Part shown: positions 29,519 to 39,355 of the stretch, piece by piece | Numbering within the stretch: position 1 is the first letter of the stretch | Layout: every line of letters starts with the position of its first letter | NCBI RefSeq assembly: GCF_014204975.1 | Contig: NZ_JACHMM010000001.1 | Span: 5,270,001-5,334,000 of the forward strand | DNA: 64,000 nucleotides | Source of the DNA: Jiangella mangrovi | GTDB lineage: Bacteria; Actinomycetota; Actinomycetes; Jiangellales; Jiangellaceae | Direction: 5' to 3' | Translations under genes and position numbers: made by a program | The notes under the pieces: generated by a model | What the model saw: only the letters and a program-made list of their open reading frames with translations | Told to the model about the DNA's origin: nothing | Databases searched by the model: none

Positions 29519-30025
29519 CTACCCAGTCGGCCAGATGACCTTCACGGGGATTCGGCGCCAGATCGCCTCGCGGATGACGTCGACCGGGCCGCCGTCGACG
29601 TCGGCTGCCTGCCTGTCCCAGATCGCGACGAGTTGATCAGCCCGTTCGAGCATGTGCCGGGCAGCGGCGAGACGCGCCTGCGCTGTCGGCGCATCGAACC
29701 GAAGACTCACCACGTCGAGAGCGCGCCTGACGAGCGAGTCGTAACCGGCCCTGCAGGAGGGCGGCAGCGCATCCCGGTGACCTTCGGCCGGCACCACGAC
29801 GAGGAGCCGTCCTCCGGTGTCGAGGACCGCATGAGCGAAGATCTGCTCGGCGCCCTCGGACAGACTGGAGATCCCCACGAGTCGGTCCACGGTGGAGAGG
29901 TGCTGGCGAAGGGCCTCGTCGACGTCGTCCGCGACCGAGCCGTCCAGCCGACGATGACCGCAGACAGCCACTCGCAAGGTTGACCACTCCTCGGCTCGAG
30001 TCGACCCGTGCCAAATCCGCATCAT
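29519..30025 (-). CDS. SLOG/DprA-like Rossmann-fold protein
   Basis: 168 residues. Two adjacent ATG codons (30025, 30022) give MMRIWHGSTRAEEWS. The domain has TLRVAVCGHRRLDG, VGISSLSEGAEQIFAHAVLD (SEGAE is typical of nucleotide-binding SLOG domains), LLVVVPAEGHRD, and ERADQLVAIWDR. Several SLOG families bind or sense nucleotides. No partner effector gene is adjacent; the TetR gene is divergent. Convergent with the SRPBCC gene. Confidence 0.7.
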   Translation of the reverse strand: MMRIWHGSTRAEEWSTLRVAVCGHRRLDGSVADDVDEALRQHLSTVDRLVGISSLSEGAEQIFAHAVLDTGGRLLVVVPAEGHRDALPPSCRAGYDSLVRRALDVVSLRFDAPTAQARLAAARHMLERADQLVAIWDRQAADVDGGPVDVIREAIWRRIPVKVIWPTG

Positions 30026-30120
30026 TGATACAAACTGCGTCTCTCCACCGTGCCGAACAACGTAGATCCGCGCAACCCGGAGATGCCTGAGTGCGGATGG
30101 CGAAGCGTTATGTGAGTCGC

Positions 30121-30126
30121 TAACAT
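30121..30126 (+). promoter_or_regulatory. -10-like box of a leaderless TetR gene
   Basis: TAACAT lies 8 bases before the ATG at 30134, which fits a leaderless transcript starting at the initiation codon. No convincing -35 box is seen at the expected distance. Confidence 0.35.
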
Positions 30127-30133
30127 TTCTGTC

Positions 30134-30703
30134 ATGACGACGGTGCGCCCAGCCCAGAAGAGGCTCCGCACGCGGGCGAGGATCGCCGAGCACGCACTCG
30201 ACCTCTTCGAACGGCAGGGCTTCGAAGCCACGACCATCACGCAGATCGCCGCGGCAGCAGGGGTCACCGAGATGACGGTCTTCCGGCACTTCTCGAGCAA
30301 GGAACAGTTGCTTCTCGACGATCCCTACGACCCCGTCATCGCCGCGGCGGTCGGCGCCCAGCCCCTGGACTGGCCTCCGATCGCGCGGGCGATCGGAGGC
30401 CTCCGCAGCGCCTGGGAACAGCTCCCCGAGCCTGAAGGCGAGACCGTTCGACGCAGAGTCCGAGTCGTCGCCGAGCACGACATCCTGCGGGCCGCAGCCT
30501 GGCGCACCAACGCAACAACCGAGCGTCTCATCAGCGCGCAGCTCATCCAGGACGGCGCAGAACCGCTTCGAGCCCGCGTGGCATCCGGCGCCATTCTGGC
30601 CGCACTTATGGCAGCCCTCTACGAGTGGGCCGGTCAGCAGGACCGATCACTCGCCGACGCGGTCATGGTCGCGCTGAGCACGCTGGAGGGCAGTCATGGG
30701 TGA
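30134..30703 (+). CDS. TetR-family repressor
   Basis: 189 residues. The N-terminal helix-turn-helix is ARIAEHALDLFERQGFEATT, then TQIAAAAGVTEMTVFRHFSSK. The C-terminal ligand and dimer half is helical. It overlaps the next gene by 8 bases, so it is part of an operon with an ABC exporter that it probably represses. Ligand unknown. Confidence 0.85.
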   Translation: MTTVRPAQKRLRTRARIAEHALDLFERQGFEATTITQIAAAAGVTEMTVFRHFSSKEQLLLDDPYDPVIAAAVGAQPLDWPPIARAIGGLRSAWEQLPEPEGETVRRRVRVVAEHDILRAAAWRTNATTERLISAQLIQDGAEPLRARVASGAILAALMAALYEWAGQQDRSLADAVMVALSTLEGSHG

Positions 30704-31424
30704 CGCCCCAATGACCGCTCGCGGCTTAGTGCGTGAGTTCGCGCCGGGAACCGGTGTCTCCGGAGTAGACCTCGACGTGGGTACGGGCGAGATCCATGCC
30801 ATCGTCGGCCTCAACGGCGCCGGGAAGACCACACTCATGCGGCTCCTGCTCGGAATGCTGCGCCCGTCCGCGGGCATCGCATTGATCGACGGCCATGACG
30901 TCGCGTCCGCGCCCGCGACAGTGTGGGCACGCGTCGGGCACCTGGTCGATCACCCCCTGGCGTACGCCGAGCTGACCACACGCGAGAATGTCGCGGTCGC
31001 CGCCAGACTGCACGGAGTGCCCCGCCGGCGGATCGATGACGCCGTCACCGGAGTCATCGTCGAGCTCGGCCTCGACCGCTACTCCGATGGTCGCGCACGC
31101 ACCCTGTCTCAGGGCAACCGGCAGCGGCTGGGTCTCGCGGCAGCGCTCGTCCACGATCCTGGCGTCCTGGTGCTCGATGAACCGACGAACGGACTCGACC
31201 CGGCCGGCGTCGTCCTCCTCCGAGAGTCGCTGCTGCGACGGTGTGCTGACGGCGCCGGAGTTCTCGTCTCCAGTCATCACCTCGACGAGGTGGCGCGAGT
31301 CGCCAGCCGCATCACAGTGGTCAATCGTGGTCGCATCGTCGGCGCTCTCGACCCGCATGGCGTCGATATCGAGCGAGAGTTCTTCGCACTGATCCACGCC
31401 GATGACGAGCAGTACGCGTCATGA
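30696..31424 (+). CDS. ABC transporter ATP-binding protein
   Basis: 242 residues. Walker A is GLNGAGKTT, the signature is LSQGNRQRL (variant of LSGGQ), Walker B is VLVLDEPTNGLDP, and the H loop is SSHHLDE. It is the ATPase of an ABC-2 exporter. The start overlaps the TetR gene and the stop overlaps the permease ATG (ATGA). Export of a drug or lipid is the usual role of such pairs; no substrate can be named. Confidence 0.85.
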   Translation: MGDAPMTARGLVREFAPGTGVSGVDLDVGTGEIHAIVGLNGAGKTTLMRLLLGMLRPSAGIALIDGHDVASAPATVWARVGHLVDHPLAYAELTTRENVAVAARLHGVPRRRIDDAVTGVIVELGLDRYSDGRARTLSQGNRQRLGLAAALVHDPGVLVLDEPTNGLDPAGVVLLRESLLRRCADGAGVLVSSHHLDEVARVASRITVVNRGRIVGALDPHGVDIEREFFALIHADDEQYAS

Positions 31425-32179
31425 CGGGCGCGAAGGCAGCGCTCGCCGTCGAGCTGGTGAAGGCTTCGTCGTCCAGAGTCATCGGGTCCGCGACGATCCT
31501 CCTCGTCGCCGGCATCGGCGTCCTCGCCGGTTCGCTCACCGCGGCCGCCCAGAGCGGCAACGAGCAGGTGCTGGCACAGCTCGGAACCCTCGCCGGCACC
31601 AGCGGGTGGGATCGCTACCTGGGCGTAGCCGCACAGGTCACGGCGGCCGGCGCGACCCTGGGCTTCGGTGTGACGCTCAGCTGGATGATCGGCCGCGAGT
31701 TCGCCGACGGCACCGTCGCCGGCCTGTTCGCACTACCGGTGAGCCGAGCCGCCATCGCGGTGGCCAAGCTGGCGATCCATCTCTTGTGGGCCGCTGCAGT
31801 CGCCACAGTCCTCGTCGCCCTCCTCGCCACGGTCGGCGCGCTGTTGCGCCTCGGACCCGTGGACTCCGCCACCGTGGCGGCTCTCGGGCGCCAACTGACG
31901 CTCACGATCCTGTCGGCTGGTCTCGCCATGCCCGCAGCCTGGGCCGCAACGCTCGGCCGCGGACTCCTCCCGGGCGTCGCGACGACCATCGGAATCATCG
32001 TCGTCGCACAGGTCACCGTCGTCGCCGGAACCGGCGCGTGGCTGCCGCTCGCCGCGCCGGCCCTCTGGGCGCTCGAGCCGGAGAGCGTCTCTCTCGCCCA
32101 GCTCGCACTCGCACTTGTCATCCCACTGGCCTTCGCCCTGGCGACGCTCGACGCGTGGCGACGGCTCCAGCTCACTTAG
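31421..32179 (+). CDS. ABC-2 family permease
   Basis: 252 residues with six membrane segments, for example SATILLVAGIGVLAGSLTA, HLLWAAAVATVLVALLATV and GIIVVAQVTVVAGTGAW. The cytoplasmic loop has REFADGTVAGLFALPVSRA, typical of NatB/YhaP-like ABC-2 permeases. Third gene of the TetR operon. Confidence 0.8.
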   Translation: MTGAKAALAVELVKASSSRVIGSATILLVAGIGVLAGSLTAAAQSGNEQVLAQLGTLAGTSGWDRYLGVAAQVTAAGATLGFGVTLSWMIGREFADGTVAGLFALPVSRAAIAVAKLAIHLLWAAAVATVLVALLATVGALLRLGPVDSATVAALGRQLTLTILSAGLAMPAAWAATLGRGLLPGVATTIGIIVVAQVTVVAGTGAWLPLAAPALWALEPESVSLAQLALALVIPLAFALATLDAWRRLQLT

Positions 32180-32296
32180 CGGCCGGAACGCCACCCGCGA
32201 CTCGAGCTCGACCTCGGTGCCCTAAGCTCGGTGACCGGTGTGCCGGGAAGCCTGGTCGGCGTCGTTCTGTCCTGCTCGACTCAGGGAGATGACGCC

Positions 32297-32758
32297 GTGA
32301 TCCACCGGTCCCGTGATGCTTCGCCCCGCATTCGGCCCAGCAGCGCCATGATGGCCGCGACAACCGCAACGCTTCTCGTCGGCACTACGACCGTGTTGGC
32401 GGTCCGGCCGCGGCTACCCGACCCCATCGCTACCCGCTGGGGACCGGACGGTGCCGAGGGTTTCGAGTCGTTGACGACCACCTTGTGGCTCACGGCGGGC
32501 CTGGTCGCCGGACTCGGCGCTCTCTTCAGCGTGCTGCTGACCAGGGCCGCGCCGCTCGGCGCTCATCACCTCACGGGCATCCTGGTCGGCGTCGTCACGG
32601 CGGTCGGCAGCGGAACCTACATCGCGATCGTCATGCAGACCGGGGTGGACGACGCACACGACGCGTCCGGCGCAGGGCTCGCGATCGGACTCGGCGCAGG
32701 CATCGGCGCAGTGAGCGGACTACTGGCGGCGAAGCTCACCCGTCGAGAAGACAGCTGA
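32297..32758 (+). CDS. Small membrane protein with DUF1648-like N-terminus
   Basis: 153 residues from GTG 32297, preceded by AGGGAGATGACGCC. A first helix (ATTATLLVGTTTVLAV) leads to LPDPIATRWGPDGAEGFES, which resembles the DUF1648 motif of SdpI-like proteins. Two further hydrophobic stretches follow. Function unknown. It lies just after the ABC operon but is separated by 117 bases. Confidence 0.65.
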   Translation: MIHRSRDASPRIRPSSAMMAATTATLLVGTTTVLAVRPRLPDPIATRWGPDGAEGFESLTTTLWLTAGLVAGLGALFSVLLTRAAPLGAHHLTGILVGVVTAVGSGTYIAIVMQTGVDDAHDASGAGLAIGLGAGIGAVSGLLAAKLTRREDS

Positions 32759-32800
32759 CGTCGTGAGTTCCTCGGCCTGTAGCCACCTCTGCCTTATCTC

Positions 32801-32830
32801 TTGCGCCGCCGATTGAACGACTGTTTAATC
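32801..32830 (+). promoter_or_regulatory. Leaderless promoter with overlapping TetR operator
   Basis: TTGCGC (32801-32806), 17 bases, TTTAAT (32824-32829), with the ATG at 32837. A palindrome, GATTGAAC (32811-32818), four bases, GTTTAATC (32823-32830), with one mismatched pair, covers the spacer and the -10 box. This is the expected place for autorepression by the TetR that follows. Confidence 0.6.
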
Positions 32831-32836
32831 AGGATC

Positions 32837-33526
32837 ATGCGCGACACGAGCACGAAACGTGAGGCTCGGCCCGCCGGCATGGAGACTGCCGACCGGATTC
32901 GCGACGCTGCGATCGCACGTTTCGGCCGCGACGGGTTCGCTGTGGGGCTTCGGGCGCTGGCGACGGAGGCCGGTGTGACCGCGGGGCTGATCGTCCACCA
33001 CTTCGGGTCCAAAGACGGCCTCAGGCACGCGTGCGACGAGCATGTCCTTGCCGTCATCCGGGCCGAGAAGACCAAGGCCGTGACCACGGGCACGGCCGCG
33101 ATGCTGTTCGCGCAGTTGGCCGAGGTCGAGCAGTTCGCGCCGATGGCCCGGTACCTGCTGCGCAGCCTGCAGGCCGGCGGCACACTCGCGGCCGAGTTGG
33201 TCGAGCACATGATGGCCGACGCCCAGGAGTATCTGGCAGCGGGCGAGGCAGCGGGCGTGATCCTCCCCAGCCGCGACCCGGCGGCGCGGACCCGCTATCT
33301 CGCCTACCAGAACATCGGCGGCCTGTTGCTCTGGGCCACGATGCACCTCGACGACCACCCCGACGATTTCGCGGCGGCGTTCCGCCGCTATTCGCAAGAG
33401 ATCACCCTGCCCGCGCTGGAACTGTTCAGCCAGGGCCTGTTCGTCGACCGTTCCATGCTGGACGACTACCTCATGTACGTGCCGGATCCGCCAACGGCGG
33501 GCGACGCAGACTCCACTGCGAGCTAG
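32837..33526 (+). CDS. TetR-family regulator
   Basis: 229 residues from ATG 32837 (an upstream ATG at 32801 would run through the operator). The DNA-binding part is ADRIRDAAIARFGRDGFAVG, then LATEAGVTAGLIVHHFGSKDG. The C-terminal half resembles regulators of drug exporters of the TetR-ABC module type. The ABC pair starts 94 bases downstream. Confidence 0.85.
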   Translation: MRDTSTKREARPAGMETADRIRDAAIARFGRDGFAVGLRALATEAGVTAGLIVHHFGSKDGLRHACDEHVLAVIRAEKTKAVTTGTAAMLFAQLAEVEQFAPMARYLLRSLQAGGTLAAELVEHMMADAQEYLAAGEAAGVILPSRDPAARTRYLAYQNIGGLLLWATMHLDDHPDDFAAAFRRYSQEITLPALELFSQGLFVDRSMLDDYLMYVPDPPTAGDADSTAS

Positions 33527-33619
33527 CCACCGACGCACGGCCTCGTCGTCTCGGGGCCGACTTCATCCGTCACGACATCTCCCGGGCCACCGGCCCGGGC
33601 TCACGCATCGAGGTGCACG

Positions 33620-34528
33620 ATGACCCCTGCCATCCAGATCCAGCAACTGCGCAAGTCCTTCGGCTCCGTGACAGCGCTCGACGGACTCGACCTGACCGTC
33701 GAGACCGGCGAGGTCCATGGCTTCCTCGGCCCGAACGGCGCCGGCAAGTCCACCACCATCCGAATCCTGCTCGGCCTGCTGCGCGCCGACGCCGGTCGCG
33801 CCGTCGTTCTCGGCGGCGACCCGTGGGTCGACGCCGTCGACCTGCACCACCGGCTCGCCTATGTCCCCGGCGACGTCGAACTGTGGCCCAACCTCACCGG
33901 CGGCGAGGCCATCGATCTGCTGGCCCGGCTCCGCGGCGGCCTGGACACCGGTCGCCGCCGCGACCTGATCGAACGATTCGATCTGGACCCGTCGAAGAAG
34001 GCCCGCACGTACTCCAAGGGCAACCGGCAGAAAGTCGCCATCGTCGCCGCCCTAGCGTCCAACGTGGAACTCTTTGTCCTCGACGAGCCGACCGCCGGCC
34101 TCGACCCACTGATGGAGACGGTGTTCCAGCAGTTCATCGCCGAGGTGAAGGCCGATGGTCGAACCGTGCTGCTGTCCAGCCACATCCTCGCCCAGGTGGA
34201 GAAGCTCTGCGACACCATCAGCATCATCCGCCGCGGCGAGGTCGTCCAGACCGGCACGCTGACCCAGATGCGGCACCTGACCCGCACCACCATCGAGGCC
34301 GAGACCCTGCGACCGGCGAGCCCGCTGACTGAACTGGCCGGTGTGCACGACCTCCACGAGGAAGACGGCCGGGTCAGGTTCGATGTCGACGGCGAACACC
34401 TCGACACCGTGATACGCACGCTCGGCGACCTCGGCGTTCGCAGCATCACCAGCCACCCGCCCACCCTCGAGGAACTCATGCTCCGTCACTACGGCGACGA
34501 GCTCGCGGGAACCGGGAGGGCACGATGA
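33620..34528 (+). CDS. ABC exporter ATP-binding protein (drug-resistance type)
   Basis: 302 residues. Walker [11 protein letters not shown], a signature region with [11 protein letters not shown], Walker [14 protein letters not shown] and H loop SSHILAQ. The C-terminal extension ([14 protein letters not shown] to [14 protein letters not shown]) is the typical DrrA-like domain after the ATPase core. The stop overlaps the permease ATG. Confidence 0.85.
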   Translation: MTPAIQIQQLRKSFGSVTALDGLDLTVETGEVHGFLGPNGAGKSTTIRILLGLLRADAGRAVVLGGDPWVDAVDLHHRLAYVPGDVELWPNLTGGEAIDLLARLRGGLDTGRRRDLIERFDLDPSKKARTYSKGNRQKVAIVAALASNVELFVLDEPTAGLDPLMETVFQQFIAEVKADGRTVLLSSHILAQVEKLCDTISIIRRGEVVQTGTLTQMRHLTRTTIEAETLRPASPLTELAGVHDLHEEDGRVRFDVDGEHLDTVIRTLGDLGVRSITSHPPTLEELMLRHYGDELAGTGRAR

Positions 34529-36180
34529 GCACCGCCACGACGACCCGCGCGACAGCCACGGCCCCCGTGCGGGGCCGGAGCACCCTGACCGGCACCGGGA
34601 CCATGGTCAGGTTCATGCTGCGCCGCGACCGCGTACGCCTGCCGGTGTGGATCGGCGCTCTGACGCTGTTCGGAGTCGGGACCGTGGGCAGCTTCGAGCA
34701 GACCTACCCGACCGCGGCCGACCGCGCGACGGCCGCGGACCTGTCCAGCCTGCCGGCCGTCACCGCCATGGTGGGCCGCATCTACAGCCGAGACGACTAC
34801 ACCTACGGCGTGATGACCGGCCACCAGATGTACGTCTTCATGGCGTTGCTCCTCGGCCTGATGAGCATCCTGTCGTTGGTGCGGCACACCCGCGCCGAGG
34901 AGGAGTCCGGCCGAGCCGAGCTGCTCCGGGCGAACGTGCTGGGCCGGCATGCTCAGCTGACCGCCGCGCTCGTCCTGGTCGGTGGCGCCAACGTCGCGAC
35001 CGGGCTGCTCATCGCCGGCGGCCTGGCCGGATCCGGCGCCGACGGCGTCACAGCCGGTGGATCGTTGTTGTTCAGCGCCGGGCTGGTGGCCGCAGGGCTG
35101 GTGTTCACCGCGGTGGCGGCAGTCACCAGCCAGATCACCGAGTACGCACGCGGCGCGTCCGGGCTGGCGCTGGCGGTTCTGGGCATCGCCTACGCCATCC
35201 GCGCGGTCGGCGATGTCGCCGAGAGCGGCCTGTCATGGGTGTCGCCGCTCTATTGGGGACAGGCCACTCACTCCTTCGCCGCAGATCAGCGCTGGTGGCC
35301 GCTGCTGCTCATGGTCGTCCTGGCCGTGGCGCTCGCGATCGCCGCGTACGCGCTCAGCGTGCGCCGCGATGTCGGCGCCGGGCTCCGACCGGCCCGTCTG
35401 GGATCGCCTACCGCGTCCGCCGCGCTGAGCAGCCCGCTCGGCCTCGCATTCCGGCTACAACGTGCCGGCCTCATCGCCTGGTCCGCCGGGCTGCTCGTCC
35501 TCGCGGTCACGTACGGCTCACTGGTCGACAGCATCCAGGACATGTTCGACCAGATCTCCTCCTTCGAGGACCTCGTCCGCGACATCTCCGGGGCCACCCT
35601 CATCGAGTCCTGGCTCGTCACCGTGCTCAGCCTCACTGGAATGATCGCCTCCATCCAGGCCGTCCTCGCCGTGCTCCGGATGCGGTCCGAGGAGACGTCC
35701 GGGCGGGCCGAACCGATCATCGCGACCGCCGTCTCCCGCAACCGCTGGGCCGCGAGCCATCTCACCATGGCCTTCGGCGGCAGCGCCGTCATCATGGTGC
35801 TGGTCGGGCTCGGGTTCGGCGTCTCCACCGCGGTCGCCACCGACGACGCAGCCTGGCTCGGCGACATGCTCGCGGCCGGACTCGTACAACTACCGGCGAT
35901 CTGGGTCGCCGCCGGCTTCGCCATGGCGGTGATCGGCCTGGCGCCCCGGCTGAGCCCGCTGGCGTGGCTGGTTCCGGCCTACGCGATCGCGGTGGTCTAC
36001 ATGGGACAGATCCTGCAGTTCCCCGGCTGGACCAGGGATCTCTCCCCGTTCGGCCATGTGCCCGAGCTCCCGGCTGCCGGCTTCGAACCGGGTCCCGTGC
36101 TCGTGTTGCTGCTCGTCGCCGCAGGATTCACCTGGGCGGGGTTGGCCGGGCTCCGACATCGGGACGTCCCGAGCAGCTGA
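34525..36180 (+). CDS. ABC exporter permease with two six-helix halves
   Basis: 551 residues from ATG 34525. About twelve membrane segments fall in two similar halves, each beginning with a variant of [21 protein letters not shown] or [40 protein letters not shown] and [19 protein letters not shown] are the paired loops. This is the ABC permease type found with actinobacterial polyether and anthracycline resistance exporters (tetronasin TnrB3 style). Substrate unknown. Confidence 0.85.
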   Translation: MSTATTTRATATAPVRGRSTLTGTGTMVRFMLRRDRVRLPVWIGALTLFGVGTVGSFEQTYPTAADRATAADLSSLPAVTAMVGRIYSRDDYTYGVMTGHQMYVFMALLLGLMSILSLVRHTRAEEESGRAELLRANVLGRHAQLTAALVLVGGANVATGLLIAGGLAGSGADGVTAGGSLLFSAGLVAAGLVFTAVAAVTSQITEYARGASGLALAVLGIAYAIRAVGDVAESGLSWVSPLYWGQATHSFAADQRWWPLLLMVVLAVALAIAAYALSVRRDVGAGLRPARLGSPTASAALSSPLGLAFRLQRAGLIAWSAGLLVLAVTYGSLVDSIQDMFDQISSFEDLVRDISGATLIESWLVTVLSLTGMIASIQAVLAVLRMRSEETSGRAEPIIATAVSRNRWAASHLTMAFGGSAVIMVLVGLGFGVSTAVATDDAAWLGDMLAAGLVQLPAIWVAAGFAMAVIGLAPRLSPLAWLVPAYAIAVVYMGQILQFPGWTRDLSPFGHVPELPAAGFEPGPVLVLLLVAAGFTWAGLAGLRHRDVPSS

Positions 36181-36229
36181 CACCGTTCTCGTCCCGGTCC
36201 ACTGCGAGACGGGCGCCACCGCTTCGACC

Positions 36230-36671
36230 TCATTGCGAACTGCGGACCCGCGCCGGCAGCACGTGTTCGCGGACCCAAGCCCGGGTGGCCATCTGGGTGG
36301 AGTCCCAGGGTGAGCCGAGCGGCGGGGTGTACGACAGGTCGAGCTCGCTGAAGGCGTCGACGGTCATGCCGTGGAACAGCGCGGTGGCATGAGTGTCTAC
36401 CCGTTTGGCGGTCTCGGTGCCGCGTGGCCCGACGAGTTGAGCGCCTAGGAGCAGGCCGGTGCCGGCGTCGCCGGTGATGCGGATGGTGATGGTCTGCGCG
36501 CCCGGGTAGTAAGCCTCGTGGTCGTCCGGGGCGCTCGTCATGCTGAGCGGGGCGAACCCGGCCGCCGTCGCCTCGTACTCGCGCAACCCGGCGGCCATGG
36601 TCTCGTCGACGACGACGCCGCGCGGCCCGGTCTGCCCCGGCGGCGACCAGCAGATCGGTGTCCGGCCGCAC
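36230..36671 (-). pseudogene. Second, decayed copy of the arsenic-locus FAD oxidoreductase (3' part)
   Basis: The frame ending at 36230 contains REYEATAAGFAPLS, DDHEAYYPGAQTITIRITGD and LLGAQLVGPRGTETAKRV, matching the partial gene at the window start, followed by a natural C-terminus to VLPARVRSSQ. Upstream, VRPDTDLLVAAGA is in another frame, and about 60 codons (the WAAGD region) are missing. It abuts the GNAT fragment, so N-terminal halves of both genes are gone. Confidence 0.75.
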
Positions 36672-36777
36672 GCTGCACCACCAGGCCGGCTACCGCACCG
36701 TCGGCATCCGCGAGAGGATCGTCCAGCGCAACGGCGCTTGGCACGACACCGTCCTCCTCGAGCGCCGTCGCACCTGA
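36672..36777 (+). pseudogene. 3' fragment of an ArsN-like GNAT acetyltransferase
   Basis: LHHQAGYRTVGIRERIVQRN then WHDTVLLERRRT and stop. It closely matches the last codons of the ArsR-GNAT pseudogene at 4741-5511, with nearly identical DNA. Only the C-terminal strands remain and no start is present. Confidence 0.75.
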
Positions 36778-36987
36778 TGAGGAGGCGTATGGTCGGTAGC
36801 CCGCTCTTGGTGCGCACAGACGGCCACCTCCATGCGAGCGCGACGAACGAAGACCATGCGGACTGTTGTACAGACGCCTGCTCCGCGAGGGAGCACTGAA
36901 CCAGATAGGCGTACACCTGGGCTGGTCATCGACACCAGATCGCCTTACGGTGGTGAGAACCTCGCATCCGACAAGGGAACTCCCAAG

Positions 36988-37170
36988 ATGTACGAGCGCC
37001 ATGTCCTCTCACCTCTGCGCAGGTGGTTGATCGACACCGCCACGCCTCAAAGGATCGCTGTCGCGCTACTCGTCGCCGTACTCTTGATAGCGGTCTCGCT
37101 GGTCATGCTCGAGAACGAGCGAGACCGCGGCGGCGTCTCCGACATGGTTGAGATCGAGAATCCGGGATAG
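36988..37170 (+). CDS. Possible 60-residue single-helix membrane protein
   Basis: ATG 36988, with AAGGGAA about ten bases upstream, gives MYERHVLSPLRRWLIDTATP and one membrane helix, IAVALLVAVLLIAVSLVML, then a short acidic tail. The topology is plausible, but there is no family match and it lies in decayed DNA, so it could be a remnant. Confidence 0.4.
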   Translation: MYERHVLSPLRRWLIDTATPQRIAVALLVAVLLIAVSLVMLENERDRGGVSDMVEIENPG

Positions 37171-37405
37171 CGCAACATCGCGGTGCGGTACACCTCGATG
37201 GATTCGCACAGGCGGCCGACATCTCTACAGGATGCACCAGCTCCAGCCCTGATCTCCCCAGCGCTAATGCCTGATCCGCCGCCGGCCGGACCGCCCACTC
37301 ATGTCTCGACATCCCGGGGATCTTGGAAATCTCGACGATTGATGAGAGTGTCTTCCGGCGGCCACCGAATGGCTACTCCATGACAACCAAGGAGGCCGGA
37401 TCGAG

Positions 37406-38374
37406 ATGAAGGCGATCGTTCAGCACGGTTACGGCCTGCCCCAAGACGTGCTGCGGCTTCAAGACGTCGCCATTCCCGTTGCCGGCGCTGGCCAGGTTTT
37501 GCTGCGCACCGGCGCCGCAGGCGTCGCGATCGGCGATTGGCTGACGGTTCGAGGTCAGCCCTACATCGCTCGCCCGGCATACGGCCTACGCCGACCGAAG
37601 AACACCGTCGCCGGGCAAGAAGCAGCGGGCCAGGTCGAACGGGTCGGTAGCGGCGTCGCCCAACTCCATTCGGGCGACGACCTGTTCGGATGGTGCAACG
37701 GGACACTGGCAGAGTACGTGGTGGTCTCGCCCCATTCGTTGGCGCCGAAGCCGGCGAACCTGACGCCGGAGCAGGCTGCAGCAGTACCGATATCCGGCTG
37801 CACGGCACTCCAAGCCTTGCGCGACGCCGGCCGTCTTCAGCGTGGCCAAGACGTCTTGATCGTGGGTGCATCCGGTGCTGTGGGCACTTTCGCCGTACAG
37901 ATCGCCAAGGCTCTTGGCGCGACGGTCACGGGCGTGTGCAGCACGCGGAACGTCGAACTGGTCCGCTCTATCGGAGCCGACCACGTCATCGACTATGTCC
38001 TGGACGACATTGCCGCTGGTGAACATCGCTACGACCTCATCCTCGACCTCGCCGGCAACCGGCCTTTGTCGACACTGAGGGCAGTCTTGGCGCCCAAGGG
38101 AACGTTGGTGATCGTCGGCGGATCCGGCGGATCGTGGTTCATGGGGTTCGGCCGCACCATCCGAGCCGCTGTCCTTTCCCCACTCGTCAGCCAGCAACTC
38201 CGTCCCTTCTTCTCTCAGCAACGCCGGGATGACCTCTTGGCCCTGAAAGAGCTCATCGAAAGCGGCGAGCTCACCCCTGTCATCGACCGGACGTATCCAT
38301 TGAGTGACGCGGTGGACGCCTTACGTCATGTCGGTGATCGGCATACGCGGGGCAAGACGATCGTCACCACATGA
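37406..38374 (+). CDS. Zinc-free alcohol dehydrogenase/quinone oxidoreductase of the MDR family
   Basis: 322 residues. The N-terminal catalytic fold is MKAIVQHGYGLPQDVLRLQD with the AGQEAAGQVERVGSGV loop. The Rossmann motif is VLIVGASGAVGTFAVQIAKA and the C-terminus VDALRHVGDRHTRGKTIVT. Zinc-ligand residues of classical ADH are missing, as in NADPH:quinone reductases. The next gene may start inside its stop. Confidence 0.85.
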   Translation: MKAIVQHGYGLPQDVLRLQDVAIPVAGAGQVLLRTGAAGVAIGDWLTVRGQPYIARPAYGLRRPKNTVAGQEAAGQVERVGSGVAQLHSGDDLFGWCNGTLAEYVVVSPHSLAPKPANLTPEQAAAVPISGCTALQALRDAGRLQRGQDVLIVGASGAVGTFAVQIAKALGATVTGVCSTRNVELVRSIGADHVIDYVLDDIAAGEHRYDLILDLAGNRPLSTLRAVLAPKGTLVIVGGSGGSWFMGFGRTIRAAVLSPLVSQQLRPFFSQQRRDDLLALKELIESGELTPVIDRTYPLSDAVDALRHVGDRHTRGKTIVTT

Positions 38375-38430
38375 TCGTCGAGGTGGTGGTGAATCGACCA
38401 TCTAGCGGACTCCTAGGACGGAGAAGGACC

Positions 38431-39186
38431 GTGCAGAAGATCAACGGAATTCAACCAGACATACCTGTCAAGCGAATCGCACGGGCCGCGGGTGCACTCT
38501 ATGTCGCCATCTTCATAGTCGCTCCGTTCGCGTTCTTTGTCGGCAGGTCGCGAATCCTCGTGGAGGATGACCCCACAGCCACGGCGGAGAATCTTCTCGC
38601 TGATGAGACGCTGTTCCGAATCGGCATGGCCGCCGAATCTGTGGTGTTCCTGATTGAAATAGTCCTGGCAGCCCTGCTCTACACTCTTTTCAGGCCCGTC
38701 AACGCCACCGTTGCCATGGCCGCAGCGTTCTCCCGCGTCGCCGAGGCAGTCGTCCAAGCGGTCAATCTACTCACCAGCTCACTCGTGCTTCTCACGGTGA
38801 GCGGCGCCGGTTATCTCGCAGCCTTCGAGCCGGACCAGGTCGATGCTCTGGTCTCACTCTTCTTCGACGCGAACGAGTTCGTGACACTGATCTGGGGCCT
38901 GTTCTTCGGCCTGCACCTCATTCTCCTCGGTTACCTGGTGTACAAGTCCGGCTTCTTGCCGAGAGTCCTGGGAATTCTGTTAGCAGCGGCCTCGATAGGC
39001 TACCTTGCAGAGGGCTTCGGAAACCTCCTGTGGCCGGGAACCGCGGACGTACTCGCGGCGACGGTGGTGGTGCTCGCGGTGCCCGGGGAGCTGGCATTCG
39101 CCCTCTGGCTCATCATCAAGGGCGTTGACGGCACGCGATGGCAGCAGGTGGCGTCAGCGCGCTCCGACCCGCAGAGGTCGATCTAG
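38431..39186 (+). CDS. DUF4386-like membrane protein
   Basis: 251 residues from GTG 38431, which has GGAGAAGG just upstream. An ATG at 38371, overlapping the dehydrogenase stop, is the alternative and adds 20 residues. It has about six membrane segments and a conserved opening, KRIARAAGALYVAIFIVAPF, typical of DUF4386. FGLHLILLGYLVYKSGFLPR is also characteristic. Function unknown. Likely co-transcribed with the dehydrogenase. Confidence 0.8.
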   Translation: MQKINGIQPDIPVKRIARAAGALYVAIFIVAPFAFFVGRSRILVEDDPTATAENLLADETLFRIGMAAESVVFLIEIVLAALLYTLFRPVNATVAMAAAFSRVAEAVVQAVNLLTSSLVLLTVSGAGYLAAFEPDQVDALVSLFFDANEFVTLIWGLFFGLHLILLGYLVYKSGFLPRVLGILLAAASIGYLAEGFGNLLWPGTADVLAATVVVLAVPGELAFALWLIIKGVDGTRWQQVASARSDPQRSI

Positions 39187-39355
39187 GTGGTCGAGCGCGC
39201 AGAGATGCAGGTCTCGCCGTTCTGCGCAGAGTCTGCCTGAGACAGCGCTTGCAGCTCATCGCTGACCGATGGACTCGCCCGATCTCGTAGGATGAACTCG
39301 GTGCGCCGGGAAGTCTGGTCGGCAGTCGACGATCCGACCCTCCCGGGAGGTCACC

